DNA of 64,000 nucleotides from an uncultured Bacilli bacterium. GTDB lineage: Bacteria > Bacillota_I > Bacilli_A > RF39 > UBA660. The first letter of the stretch is position 1. The number at the start of each line of letters is the position of its first letter. The notes under the pieces were generated by a model that was not told the DNA's origin, did not search any database, and saw only the letters and a program-made list of their open reading frames with translations. Shown in pieces: positions 1-8,683 of the stretch. The position numbers and the translations under genes are program-made. The stretch covers positions 76,374 through 140,373 of the forward strand of contig CAKOLL010000004.1 of NCBI GenBank assembly GCA_934096295.1. Direction: 5' to 3'.

Positions 1-4
1 TCAT
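1..4 (-). CDS. start of a gene running off the left edge
   Basis: An ATG on the minus strand (positions 4-2) is preceded by AAGGA (14-10) five bases upstream and by AAAGGAG further up, a good ribosome site. Only the first codon lies in the window, so the product cannot be named. Confidence 0.35.
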
Positions 5-211
5 TTTAATCCTTAGCTCCTTTCTAAAATTTCTGTCTATTATATCACAACGTCTCTAAAAATTAAAGATTTATATGATTTCATTAGCCAAGCTAATTGA
101 ATTAGTTATAATGCAAATATAATTAATTATGAAGATAAACAATGTCGAAAAATTATATTAATGAAAAAATTGTAATTAAATTGCCGCAAATATTTCTAAC
201 AAATAAAAATG

Positions 212-240
212 GAAGAGATTTTGCTCTTCTATTTTTATTT
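212..240 (-). terminator. intrinsic terminator after the HD/P-loop gene
   Basis: A GAAGAG/CTCTTC stem (212-217 with 224-229) is flanked by T-rich DNA on either strand. It sits just past the stop of the minus-strand gene ending at 235, overlapping its 3' end. Confidence 0.6.
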
Positions 241-1572
241 CAAATCATATTTTTCTTTAAAACTATCAATATATTTTTGTCTCATTGCAATCATTATTTT
301 TTCTGCTATATCTATAGAAACATCATTCATATTCATGTAACTTGTATCAAGTAAAATAAAATTCTTCACACTATTATTAAATAATTCTTGTAGTGCATTT
401 AAACTATTATTATATTCATTTATATTTTCAGTATTTAAGAATGTTCTTTTTTCTAAGGCTAAACTTGAATTATAATCTCTTTTTAAAGAAACAATGGCAT
501 CAGCATAAGTGATTACTAGAAAGTCTATTAATTTATTAGAAATTTTACTATATTTTTCTTTTGCTTCAAGATACGTTTTTTCATCAATGTCTTTGCGAAG
601 ATATCTTCGATAATTCCATATTTGTCTATCATTTATTGATCTATCAATTAGGATTATATCAGTTTCTAGTTTGATTGCACTTTCTAACTGTTTTGTTACT
701 TCTTTTATTATTGCCATATTAAGTTCTAACATACTTGTTGATTTATATTGAGGTAAAAATACTTCTTTATAATACTTTGAAGTTGTAAACTCTTCAATTA
801 AAGTAACTTTGAAACCGCCTTTTTTAAAAAAATCATACAAATTGTTAATTGTGGTAGTTTTTCCAGTTCTTGGAGTTCCACTAAATTCAATAACAAATGG
901 CTTTGATAGTGAGCTCAATTCTTTTAATCTTTGTATTTCTACTTTTCTAGCATGTAGCTTTTTGAGCTTTTCATAATAATCTATATTATCATTAAAAATT
1001 GTATTTTCTAAATAAGTATCTTCAGCTTTATCAAAAACATTATCTACCGCATTTTTAAATCTTTTAAAAATCGGTAAGTTTGCCTCTTCATTGTAAATTA
1101 TACTTTCATAAACATTTGTAAAATACCATTTTTGTTGCTCTTCTCCTCTTTTAAAAGTTGAAAAGTCTTTTTTTCCATTTTTTTCGAATTTAAGCATCAT
1201 ATCTTCTAAATTATTTATTTTATCAGCACAAATAATTAATTTATTAGCTAAAGGTAATGTTTTTGTTTCCTTGATTGTGTGTTTTTTTCTTTCTTCCCAT
1301 GAAAGTGTTTTGTTAGGTTCTGATGCTCCCATTACTAGGTTTGCTACCTTTTCACCAAATTCATTTTGTATATCTTCAATTGTGTATTTAGTATCTTCAA
1401 CTACATCATGTAAGTACCCTGCTGCTATTATTTCGTCATCATAACCATAATCTTCTAATAAATTACCAACACTAATTGGATGCATTATCATTGGTTTATC
1501 TGGTTCACTTTTTCTAACTTGACCCATATGAGCTTTTATGGCAAATGCTTTTGCTCTTTCTTTTAAGTTCAT
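235..1572 (-). CDS. HD phosphohydrolase / P-loop kinase fusion
   Basis: The first ~180 of 445 residues look like a RelA/SpoT-type HD domain: H31 (HP), H55-D56, E59-D60 and a later D117 match the metal-binding pattern for hydrolysing phosphorylated nucleotides. Residues ~225-445 form a separate P-loop NTPase or kinase with Walker A GTPRTGKTT (232-240) and an acidic strand ILIDRS (LIDRS) as Walker B or lid. No synthetase domain is visible, so it is not a full Rel protein. A GGAGGT ribosome site precedes the ATG. The kinase part recalls thymidylate/nucleoside kinase-like folds. The substrate is unknown; nucleotide second-messenger turnover, housekeeping or phage defence are all possible. Confidence 0.75.
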   Translation of the reverse strand: MNLKERAKAFAIKAHMGQVRKSEPDKPMIMHPISVGNLLEDYGYDDEIIAAGYLHDVVEDTKYTIEDIQNEFGEKVANLVMGASEPNKTLSWEERKKHTIKETKTLPLANKLIICADKINNLEDMMLKFEKNGKKDFSTFKRGEEQQKWYFTNVYESIIYNEEANLPIFKRFKNAVDNVFDKAEDTYLENTIFNDNIDYYEKLKKLHARKVEIQRLKELSSLSKPFVIEFSGTPRTGKTTTINNLYDFFKKGGFKVTLIEEFTTSKYYKEVFLPQYKSTSMLELNMAIIKEVTKQLESAIKLETDIILIDRSINDRQIWNYRRYLRKDIDEKTYLEAKEKYSKISNKLIDFLVITYADAIVSLKRDYNSSLALEKRTFLNTENINEYNNSLNALQELFNNSVKNFILLDTSYMNMNDVSIDIAEKIMIAMRQKYIDSFKEKYDLK

Positions 1573-1596
1573 TTTATACCTCCATGATTTTTATAT

Positions 1597-2157
1597 TTAC
1601 TTATGTAATCTTATAACTTGATATTCAATTATTTTTCCATCACTTACATAACTAACAGATATTCCTTTGCCATTATTGGCATTCTTTTTATCTTTTGATA
1701 GAGTTTTTGCTTCATTCATCAAGTATTTTATATCAGAATCAGTTAAAGTATCATTATTAGATTTTATTAAAGCCTTAACATAGTTTAAAGCAATAGACTC
1801 GTTATCTGAATAATGAATAGTCATTATTTCTGTAATATCTTTATCTTTGTTACCTGTATAATTTTCAGGTTTTACATATAAATAAACATTATCAAGTAAT
1901 GCAAACCAATATAAATTATTTTCTTGTGTCATATAATCATAACTTGCTGGATCCCCAACATTATTATCCATTATTTCAGTATTAAATTTGGCAACACTTA
2001 ATTCTACACTTTCTTTTTTTACACTACCATATTTTTCGAATGTTTTATTTAAATCTTCTTTTTGTTTATCTAAATCTTTATCTAAATAGATTTTTACTCC
2101 GATTGAACAACCTATCACTAATAAAACCACCAAAACAATAATTATATTTTTTTTCAT
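1597..2157 (-). CDS. putative lipoprotein, unknown function
   Basis: The 186-residue product begins with a Lys-rich start and a hydrophobic segment ending VIGC (C17), which fits a lipobox, so the mature protein is probably lipid-anchored outside the cell. The rest is charged and soluble with no motif I recognise. It lies 24 bases upstream of the HD/P-loop gene on the same strand and could be cotranscribed with it. An AAGG site precedes the ATG at moderate spacing. A plain N-terminal membrane anchor is the alternative. Confidence 0.6.
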   Translation of the reverse strand: MKKNIIIVLVVLLVIGCSIGVKIYLDKDLDKQKEDLNKTFEKYGSVKKESVELSVAKFNTEIMDNNVGDPASYDYMTQENNLYWFALLDNVYLYVKPENYTGNKDKDITEIMTIHYSDNESIALNYVKALIKSNNDTLTDSDIKYLMNEAKTLSKDKKNANNGKGISVSYVSDGKIIEYQVIRLHK

Positions 2158-2350
2158 AAGCTTAACCTTCTTTCAAATTAATTATATTAAATATGCTACT
2201 ATTCCAATTGTAACATAGTTTCGACAAAATTTGTCATTTTTTTATATTTTTGTTCTATAAATTAACTAATTATTTTATTTATCGTTTTAAGTTCGCCCTA
2301 GACTACAAAAAAAAGACATGTTATAATTAACATGTAGAAAGGATAAATTT

Positions 2351-2656
2351 ATGAAAAAGAAAATATTAATTACTATTTTGTCAATTGTTCTAGCATATAG
2401 CCTATTTATATTAGAAGAAAGCGTTAGGCTTGAAAAAAACCACAATTCAAAACCTCTTATAACTTTAAAAACTGATACAAATATTGATGCAAATAATCCA
2501 AATAATATTGAAGATGTTTACTATAGTATTGGTTTTAAACTATCTCGAAAATACACTAAATATAAAAAATCATCTGAAGATAATTTATTATATTTAAACG
2601 AATCTGCAGAACTATTATTATTTAACAAAATAAGACTATGGGCTTGGGTAAGCTAG
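2351..2656 (+). CDS. small secreted or anchored protein
   Basis: The 101-residue product has an N-terminal hydrophobic segment (residues 4-20) and a charged body. The C-terminus LFNKIRLWAWVS looks complete, like the ends of small Gram-positive proteins of this type that I recall from memory, although the stop codon falls inside the terminator hairpin. AGAAAGGAT precedes the ATG. A TATAAT (about 2320) lies inside an ACATGT inverted repeat just upstream, which could be a repressor site. Function unknown. Confidence 0.6.
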   Translation: MKKKILITILSIVLAYSLFILEESVRLEKNHNSKPLITLKTDTNIDANNPNNIEDVYYSIGFKLSRKYTKYKKSSEDNLLYLNESAELLLFNKIRLWAWVS

Positions 2657-2665
2657 TCTTTTTTT
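2632..2665 (+). terminator. intrinsic terminator overlapping the end of the small gene
   Basis: AAGACTA (2632-2638) pairs with TAGTCTT (2654-2660), with an inner GCTT/AAGC stem, followed by a T-run. The upstream gene's TAG stop is part of the right arm. Confidence 0.8.
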
Positions 2666-2668
2666 ATA

Positions 2669-3096
2669 CTATAATTTAATATTGTTTATCACGTCACTTA
2701 AATATTCATGACTTTTTAAAACTATTTTATACTTACTTTTATTATTAATGCAATCATTTACATGAGTATCCCACTTTTGGAAAAAACCTTCTATAAATTC
2801 TTCATTACTGCCTCTTTCAATAGCTCTTTTTTGATACTCTTCTTTTAACTTTTTATCGGGATAAACTAAATAATAATCAATATTTCTTTTATTTAATTCA
2901 TTTAGCACACTACCATGTGTTGTTATTAATACATAATTATATTCTTCTTTTAATGCAAGTAAACATTCAACATATTATCCAACCTTCTATTTTATTGAAA
3001 TAACAAGTATCTAAATCTATGCAATTAATATCTTTTTTTTTGAGATAAAAAACTTTTGCCAATATTTGAAAAACCACTAACAATAATACCTATTAT
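2669..3096 (-). pseudogene. broken P-loop kinase-like gene
   Basis: The remains of a small nucleotide kinase-like gene can be read in three frames. The 5' part encodes a P-loop, GFSNIGKS; a middle part reads DINCIDLDTCYF; the last part reads YVLITTHGSVL and continues to the stop at 2669. An extra A in an A9 run (minus-strand T9 at 3033-3041) breaks the frame first, and a second shift lies near 2971-2980. The expected start codon reads ATA (3096-3094 or 3093-3091) after a GGTGG site. The intact 3' frame alone gives 79 residues. Small phage-type AAA/kinase proteins end in a similar way as far as I recall. Clearly non-functional unless frames are restored. Confidence 0.75.
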
Positions 3097-3137
3097 GTTC
3101 CACCTTTTTTATTAAAAATACAAATTAACCATTATTT

Positions 3138-3449
3138 CTATTTAGTTTCAATAACACCTTTAATATTATTTATTCTATAATACGTTATTTCTTTTCCTTT
3201 TTTACTATTACTTTCTAGTATAAGCCAGGTGTCATTAAAATCTTTTAATATGCCTTTTTGTGATGTTCCGAATGAAAATAACTCTTATTCATCACTTTCT
3301 ATTTCAATTTCTTTACCTTTTAATTTTTCTAATAATGAAAAATCTTTTTTAGAATCTTTACATTGATTATTTAATATTTTCTTTAATTTTGAACTAGTAT
3401 CAAAATAAGTCATTAAAACTATTAATAATATTACCCAGGAATAATCCAT
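3138..3449 (-). pseudogene. small membrane protein gene with an in-frame stop
   Basis: The ATG at 3449 overlaps the TAA of the upstream regulator gene (TAATG), showing translational coupling. The frame gives a membrane segment (DYSWVILLIVLMTYF), then an in-frame TAA at 3287-3285 (codon 55). It resumes in the same frame as ELFSFGTSQKGILKDF and ends at TAG 3138. A single nonsense change splits the gene, and no alternative start is evident downstream. The intact product would be about 103 residues, a membrane-anchored small beta-rich protein of unknown role. Confidence 0.65.
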
Positions 3450-3884
3450 TATTTATCACCTTCCACTACTTTAATTGATGTAATTATATCTATATCAATT
3501 AATTTTTCTACGAGATTTTTACCTTTTTTATATTCTACTTTAATAAAACTATTACTAACATCTAGTACTTTAACTTTTGAATTATAATCAATATATGAAT
3601 CAGTATAATCTTCGTTTATAAGTAATGAACAATTCTTTCCAATTAAATCCTTTAATATGTTATTTGAATTATTTTTAACATTTAGTTCCAATTTATTATT
3701 GGTTAAATCATCTAAACTTACATTAAATATTTTAGATAATTCTTTAGCTTGTAATATATCTGGGGTTGTTTGACCAAGTTCCCAGTTAGATACTGTTTGT
3801 CTTGTTATATTTAATTTGTCTGCTAAAGATTCTTGAGATAATCCTTTTTTTTCTTAATAATAATATTTTTTCATTTATATTCAT
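3449..3884 (-). pseudogene. XRE-type helix-turn-helix regulator with a frameshift
   Basis: Starting at ATG 3884, with GGAG eight bases upstream, the reading frame gives MNINEKILLLRKK. Removing one A from an A8 run (T8 at 3845-3852) restores GLSQESLADKLNITRQTVSN, a classic Cro/C1-type DNA-binding domain, which then reads through to the C-terminal ~80 residues ending at 3449. As sequenced the gene is out of frame. It precedes and overlaps the small membrane gene, a frequent regulator plus membrane-partner pairing. The homopolymer could be a true mutation, a phase-variable run or a sequencing error. Confidence 0.75.
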
Positions 3885-3997
3885 AAACATTTCTCCTTCA
3901 TGTTTTAAGTATATCAAAAACTATTTAAATTGCTAGCAAATATCTTTTGAAGATTGTAAAATTTATTTAACATGTAAATTTTTTAAATAAATAAACT

Positions 3998-4486
3998 TTA
4001 TAATTCTACGATATTAACTTTATTTCCATGCTCTTTTATAATATTTATTAAATCTTCAACTCTCAAATAAATTGTGGCAGTATTTTCATTTGGATGAACA
4101 CCGATTATTTTTTTATTTTCTAAAAATTCTTTATCTAAATAAAATGTGACCTTTAAATTCTTATCATTTAATAGACCCAATGAGGTTACGGAGCCTGGGA
4201 TTAAATTTAGGATACTCATTAAATCTTCACTCGATGCAAAACTTAAACGTCTTGTATTATTATTGTTTGAAAATGTTTTTAAATCCACTTTTTTGTTTCC
4301 TTTAACTGTAATAAGATAATAATTTCTTTTTTTGTCATCTCGCACAAATAAGTTTTTAGCATCGTATTCTGGATAAGGAACTTCTATTTCTGATATCTCA
4401 TTCATGTTAAACACAGCTTTATGTTCTGTTACTTCATACCAAATATTTTTACTTTTTAAAAATTCATATATTTCTTGTTTATTCAT
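3998..4486 (-). CDS. YbaK/PrdX-type aminoacyl-tRNA deacylase
   Basis: The 162-residue product matches stand-alone prolyl-tRNA editing domains of the YbaK/ProX superfamily: an N-terminal helix with NIWYEVTEHKAVFN, a conserved Lys in a YYLITVKGNKKVD strand, then the GSVTSLGLLND loop and a VHPNENTATIYL strand near the end. These proteins hydrolyse Ala-tRNA(Pro) or similar mischarged tRNAs in the cytoplasm. The ATG overlaps the stop of the DUF1697 gene (TAATG), so the two are translationally coupled. Family assignment is firm; the exact tRNA substrate is inferred. Confidence 0.85.
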   Translation of the reverse strand: MNKQEIYEFLKSKNIWYEVTEHKAVFNMNEISEIEVPYPEYDAKNLFVRDDKKRNYYLITVKGNKKVDLKTFSNNNNTRRLSFASSEDLMSILNLIPGSVTSLGLLNDKNLKVTFYLDKEFLENKKIIGVHPNENTATIYLRVEDLINIIKEHGNKVNIVEL

Positions 4487-5037
4487 TATTTTTTCTCCTT
4501 ACACATAGCTAATATTTTTCTCATAGTGTTGGCAGTTCTTATTGTAATTCTATCTTTTATATTTGTACTTGCTGTTTTTATCCACCAGTTTGATTTACGA
4601 TAGCTTTTTAAATCAAATGACCAAAATATTGAATTTTTATAATTATTTATTTTATCAATACCATCACTTGGTAAACCTATTTCATCATAAACATCTTTAT
4701 ATTTAGTCGGAGGCATTATAAATATTAAATTATCGTAAATTTCTTTGTTATCTGTTTTCCACCAATCCGGAGCATTATTTAATATATCTTCTAACTCAGT
4801 TTCATTTAAAACAAAAACAGGTATATCTAAATTAAAATTATCTTTTATAATTTCAGAAATATTTTTAGCTATATTTTCTTTATTATCTAAACTTGTTTTT
4901 AATATTACATTTCCACTATTAAGATGGGTTGTAACGTTTTGATAGTTATTTTCTTCTAGTACTTTTTTTAACTCTTTCATTACAATTTTGTTTTTACCAC
5001 TTATATTTACTCCCCAAAGCAAAGCAATATATTTCAT
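4486..5037 (-). CDS. DUF1697 family protein
   Basis: The 183-residue product begins IALLWGVNISGKNKI and continues with a NVTTHLNSGNVIL stretch. This matches the DUF1697 family, small cytoplasmic proteins common in Bacillota with no established activity. Length is typical for the family. It is first in a two-gene operon with the tRNA deacylase, and its TAA overlaps that gene's ATG. A C-terminal TIRTANTMRKILAM segment is also family-like. Confidence 0.8.
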   Translation of the reverse strand: MKYIALLWGVNISGKNKIVMKELKKVLEENNYQNVTTHLNSGNVILKTSLDNKENIAKNISEIIKDNFNLDIPVFVLNETELEDILNNAPDWWKTDNKEIYDNLIFIMPPTKYKDVYDEIGLPSDGIDKINNYKNSIFWSFDLKSYRKSNWWIKTASTNIKDRITIRTANTMRKILAMCKEKK

Positions 5038-5119
5038 ATTTCATCACACTCGAAATAAGTATAACATATTTTTCTTTTTTTAAAAACATGATATACTAGT
5101 TAAAGATAAGGAGACGTTT

Positions 5120-5566
5120 ATGAAGAAAATAATTTTAATAGTTTTAGTAAGTAGTATGATTTTGTTCGGAGCAACTGGATGTAATAAAGAAAAAGAAGAA
5201 AAAAATAAAACAGCAAATAATATAAATGCTAGTGAAATGCTTGATACAATTATTAATAATGGACCGGAGTTATCATCAATTCCATTTGATTATATTAAAG
5301 CTAGTCAAGGGATATATGATGAATTATTAGATAATCCTAAAGAGACATTTGAATATGCAATTAAAGATTTAATAGAAACAGATGCTAGTAATGGATTAAA
5401 AAGTTATTTAGAAGCATTGTTATGTTTAGAAATTAATAAGAATTTTGAATATGATTTTGAAAGTGCAAAAGATTTTTTTGATCATTATAAAGAATTCTTA
5501 TTGGATAAAAACAATAATTTTAATGATTATGATAAATATGCTTTAAAATTAATAAAAGATAACTAA
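5120..5566 (+). CDS. small lipoprotein
   Basis: The 148-residue product has a lipoprotein signal: MKK, a hydrophobic core and GATGC, with Cys21 as the acylated residue. The mature part is acidic and helix-rich with no motif I recognise. AAGGAGAC precedes the ATG, and an extended -10 (TGATATACT) lies upstream. It ends inside a strong terminator shared with the convergent DUF3592 gene. Function unknown; probably displayed on the outer face of the membrane by Lgt, whose gene is at 34455-35264. Confidence 0.7.
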   Translation: MKKIILIVLVSSMILFGATGCNKEKEEKNKTANNINASEMLDTIINNGPELSSIPFDYIKASQGIYDELLDNPKETFEYAIKDLIETDASNGLKSYLEALLCLEINKNFEYDFESAKDFFDHYKEFLLDKNNNFNDYDKYALKLIKDN

Positions 5567-5597
5567 TTTTAATACGCTTAGTTATCTTTATTTTTTT
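5555..5597 (+). terminator. bidirectional terminator
   Basis: AAAGATAACTAA (5555-5566) pairs with TTAGTTATCTTT (5578-5589) and is followed by T7. It separates the convergent lipoprotein and DUF3592 genes; both stops touch it. Confidence 0.85.
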
Positions 5598-6354
5598 ATA
5601 AAATTTCTTCTTTTTTATTAATATTAGCATTGTAATAATCTGTTGGTAAGTTTCCTGATAATCTATTAATTTCAAAATCTATAAAGTAGTTACTTGGATT
5701 ATTTTCATCAATTAATAAATCTACTAAGCCATCTTCATCAGAAAGTTTTTTATCATGTCTAGCATCCCCTTCTAAAGTAATTACTGATCCAGATGGAAGC
5801 GTGTACTCTACTATAGGTTTAAATATTCTTACATTATTTACAACCATCCCAGTTTCTTCCATATGATATGGCAAATTTTTTACTAATTTGCCATTCATAT
5901 TTAAATATTTAATTATTTTAAGCCTTTTATTTACTTTATGGATACTTAAACATCCGATTAAAATAAATATAATTGGTAAGAAAACTCCGATTAATAGAAA
6001 TTTATTGCTATTCTTAGAATATTCAGTCATACATTTTAAAGGTTCTTTTGAATCATAATAAACTTTTTTATTATCAGTTCCCGGATAAATGCTTGATGAA
6101 GAATTTGATGAACATGAATATTCAATTCCGTTAACCTCATAATAGTAAATTGGAGAATACATAGTTGTACCATCGCTTATATGAGAGCTTATTTCCACTC
6201 TTGTTGAGGTTGTACTAGAATCCAAACTTTTAAGTTTTAAATAACTATTAATATATACACCTCCAAAGATTGACATAAAAACCAAACCAAATATTATAAA
6301 AATTAGGTAAAAGTTCCTACCTTTCTTTACATATTTTGTATTAATATCGTACAT
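5596..6354 (-). CDS. DUF3592-like membrane protein
   Basis: The 252-residue product has one N-terminal transmembrane segment (about residues 15-36), an outside domain with a Ser-rich CSSNSSSSIYPG loop and a VYYDSKEPLKCM strand, and a second membrane segment near 118-138 followed by a cytoplasmic part. The two-helix layout and the Y-x-V-x-Y-D-x-x-P strand match DUF3592 proteins, which have no assigned function. Monocistronic and convergent with the lipoprotein gene. Confidence 0.65.
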   Translation of the reverse strand: MYDINTKYVKKGRNFYLIFIIFGLVFMSIFGGVYINSYLKLKSLDSSTTSTRVEISSHISDGTTMYSPIYYYEVNGIEYSCSSNSSSSIYPGTDNKKVYYDSKEPLKCMTEYSKNSNKFLLIGVFLPIIFILIGCLSIHKVNKRLKIIKYLNMNGKLVKNLPYHMEETGMVVNNVRIFKPIVEYTLPSGSVITLEGDARHDKKLSDEDGLVDLLIDENNPSNYFIDFEINRLSGNLPTDYYNANINKKEEIL

Positions 6355-6473
6355 TACTCACACTTCCTTATCTTTAAATATATTCTATCATACATCTAAT
6401 TGAAACTCTAGTTATATTTCCTGTTAATTTGTAAAGTAATAAAGTATAATTAAACATGAAAGAAGGAAATTTT

Positions 6474-7199
6474 ATGAATCAAGAAAAAATTGGAAAATTT
6501 ATTTTAGAATGTCGAAAAAATAAAAAATTAACCCAAACTGAACTTGCAGAAAAATTAGGAGTTACAGATAAATCCATAAGTAATTGGGAAAACGGTAGAA
6601 ATATGCCAGACTTATCATTATTTAAACCTTTATGTGAAATATTAGGTATTTCTATTAATGATTTAATAAGTGGAGAAAAAATATCTAAAGACAAATATCA
6701 AGAAAAATTGGAAGAAAATATTATTACTACAATTGATTATACTAACAAAAAAGTAATAGTTAAAAATAATATTATTGGAATAATACTAATTGCTTTCGGA
6801 GTAATAATGGCAATAACTGCGATGTCTATTTTTCCAAGTGAAAGTTCATGGGGAAGTATTTATTCAATATTTGGGACTTTAGTATCTATGTTGGGAATTA
6901 TTATTTTAATAAAGAAATTAAAACTTACTAAAAAGATTATAATTAGTGTAGGTTACCTTGTTTTATTTATTTCTATGTTATTTATGATAGATTATATAAG
7001 TGTTATAAATATTAAACAAGCACCGAGATTTTCAATAATAAAAATATCAAGTGATACTGCAATATATTACGATACATTATTTTATGATGTAATAAGATGC
7101 AATAAAAATAGTAAAGATGAATATTATAAGGTAATAAAAAATAATAATTATGATAAAGAAAATATTCGGAAATATTGCAAAAAGATTAGTTCAAAATAA
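6474..7199 (+). CDS. XRE-family regulator with membrane domain
   Basis: Residues 1-65 form a helix-turn-helix domain (LTQTELAEKLGVTDKSISNW), followed by a linker and at least three hydrophobic segments (about residues 100-175), giving a membrane-tethered transcriptional regulator. I start it at the second ATG (6474) because GAAGGA lies seven bases upstream; the ATG at 6456 sits inside that ribosome site. Such HTH-plus-membrane proteins are common in low-GC Gram-positives and usually respond to envelope signals, which is inference here. The 3' end runs into the shared terminator. Confidence 0.8.
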   Translation: MNQEKIGKFILECRKNKKLTQTELAEKLGVTDKSISNWENGRNMPDLSLFKPLCEILGISINDLISGEKISKDKYQEKLEENIITTIDYTNKKVIVKNNIIGIILIAFGVIMAITAMSIFPSESSWGSIYSIFGTLVSMLGIIILIKKLKLTKKIIISVGYLVLFISMLFMIDYISVINIKQAPRFSIIKISSDTAIYYDTLFYDVIRCNKNSKDEYYKVIKNNNYDKENIRKYCKKISSK

Positions 7200-7218
7200 C
7201 CGAACTAATCTTTTTTTC
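7179..7218. terminator. bidirectional terminator, copy 1 of a dispersed repeat
   Basis: GATTAGTTC and GAACTAATC form a perfect stem with an 8-9 base loop (AAAATAACC), flanked by A and T runs on both sides. The same hairpin including the loop recurs at 13296-13336. The stop codons of both convergent genes lie inside it. Confidence 0.9.
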
Positions 7219-7646
7219 TTACTAACTTCATTGGGTAAAATTTTATACCATATACATTGTTCTGTATCAGTATCTATAAAACCTAAATGTTTATAAATAT
7301 CATGAGCAAATAAAGAAGAATTTACTGTCATATAATTTTCTTCATTTAAAGCATTTATTTTATCAAATAACATTCTACCTATTCCTTTATTATGGTTCTT
7401 GCCCTCTACAAAAAATAAAGCAATATGAGTTTTATCTTTGGTAGCAATAACTCCAGTTAAAGTATTGTCTATATAAGCTCCATAAAATTCTCTATCATTT
7501 ATCCAATTCTTATTATCAATTGTTTTTTTAAATTCATTTATACCTTCTTCTGTATAATCTGGAGCTTCATACTCTAAAAATACACTCCATACTAGCCCAA
7601 GAGCTTTATTCATATCTGAATTTGGTATTCTTTTAATATCTATCAT
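7191..7646 (-). CDS. GNAT-family acetyltransferase
   Basis: The 151-residue product has a GNAT fold pattern: a TGVIATKDKTHIALFFVEGK strand followed by the acetyl-CoA loop HNKGIGRMLF (the R/Q-x-x-G-x-G/A motif as N-K-G-I-G-R). Small stand-alone members acetylate antibiotics, peptides or metabolites; the substrate cannot be read here. GAGGTGAT precedes the ATG. The last residues are encoded by the terminator shared with the convergent regulator, and the two genes overlap by 9 bases. Confidence 0.8.
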   Translation of the reverse strand: MIDIKRIPNSDMNKALGLVWSVFLEYEAPDYTEEGINEFKKTIDNKNWINDREFYGAYIDNTLTGVIATKDKTHIALFFVEGKNHNKGIGRMLFDKINALNEENYMTVNSSLFAHDIYKHLGFIDTDTEQCIWYKILPNEVSKKKRLVRLF

Positions 7647-7672
7647 AATAAATCACCTCGAAATTTTATTTT

Positions 7673-8683
7673 TTAATTTATATCTATTCTACTTCCATCG
7701 AATTTGAAACTTAATGGATAAATAATTGTTTTTTCTATTATTAAATCACTTTGTTTAATATCAATTATTCTTTCTATTGTGGGACTAGCATTGACTGTGA
7801 TAATTTTTGAATTAACTTCTCTCATAAATCTTGATGCACTATTTGCTGATTTTGTAAATATTGATGCACTATATTTACTTCCATTATAATTAATTTGACC
7901 TATTGCTTCATCAATATCACTTACTAAAATAGCATCTTTATTATCTAGCTTTAAATCATTATTTATATATAATTGAATATTTAAACCGGTGTCAACTATT
8001 CTTTTTAATAAATCAATATGAGAATCATCTTCAATATATAAATCGAAATTTTCATAACCACTTGTAATAGTTTTAATTTTGCTTTTATTTAATATTATAT
8101 TTTGTAATTTACGATTACCTATACAAACTACAAGATTAATGTTAGCATAATTTGATAATATAGAATCAAATTCTTCAGTAACATGTAGTTGAATTAAATA
8201 TTTTGAAACTTCAAATTTTTCTAAAACATTTTTTATAATATTAATTATTAAATTATTTGTTCCATACATGTAACCTTTATTTGCAAATATTATAGTATTA
8301 CCAGCTAATATATTTCTTAAAGCCATTTCAATTATAACATAGGGAATACCATCATTTATAACTAATACATTGCCATAATCCATTATTTGTTTACCATAAA
8401 TAATCTTCTTTTCTTCATCTTTTTCGGATAAAGTAACATTACCATAAATAATTGTTTCTTTTTCTAAATTTTTAAATATGTTATTTAAAATATTAAAATC
8501 CATTATAAAACCATTATTATTTTTTTGATCTATTTTGTTAGTTTCTAAAATTAAATCTTTATTTATAAATAATGCTTTTTCTACTTCTTTAATGATATTT
8601 TCTATATTATTATATAGATTTATCTTACCTACACTTAGAGCATTAGAAATTATTTTACTGGCATTATCTTCCACTGCCAACAC
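7673..8683 (-). CDS. degenerate ProA-like aldehyde dehydrogenase homologue
   Basis: The 336-residue product follows glutamate-5-semialdehyde dehydrogenase (ProA). It keeps an NVLVINDGIPYVIIEMALRN cofactor-domain stretch and the C-terminal EAIGQINYNGSKYSASIFTK and MREVNSKIITVNASP strands. It is about 80 residues shorter than normal ProA (~415), and the region that should carry the catalytic Cys (the QRPSVCNA-like block) reads DTGLNIQLYIN with no Cys. It is therefore probably a pseudoenzyme. Its start overlaps the end of the 1514-residue gene by 20 bases, so the two are coupled. No proB or proC is nearby. Confidence 0.65.
   Translation of the reverse strand: MLAVEDNASKIISNALSVGKINLYNNIENIIKEVEKALFINKDLILETNKIDQKNNNGFIMDFNILNNIFKNLEKETIIYGNVTLSEKDEEKKIIYGKQIMDYGNVLVINDGIPYVIIEMALRNILAGNTIIFANKGYMYGTNNLIINIIKNVLEKFEVSKYLIQLHVTEEFDSILSNYANINLVVCIGNRKLQNIILNKSKIKTITSGYENFDLYIEDDSHIDLLKRIVDTGLNIQLYINNDLKLDNKDAILVSDIDEAIGQINYNGSKYSASIFTKSANSASRFMREVNSKIITVNASPTIERIIDIKQSDLIIEKTIIYPLSFKFDGSRIDIN

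Noticed and set aside
142..354. 70-codon plus-strand reading frame
   Set aside because: It overlaps the 3' end of the HD/P-loop gene and its terminator, has no ribosome site, and its Phe/Ile-rich product is typical of an antisense frame.
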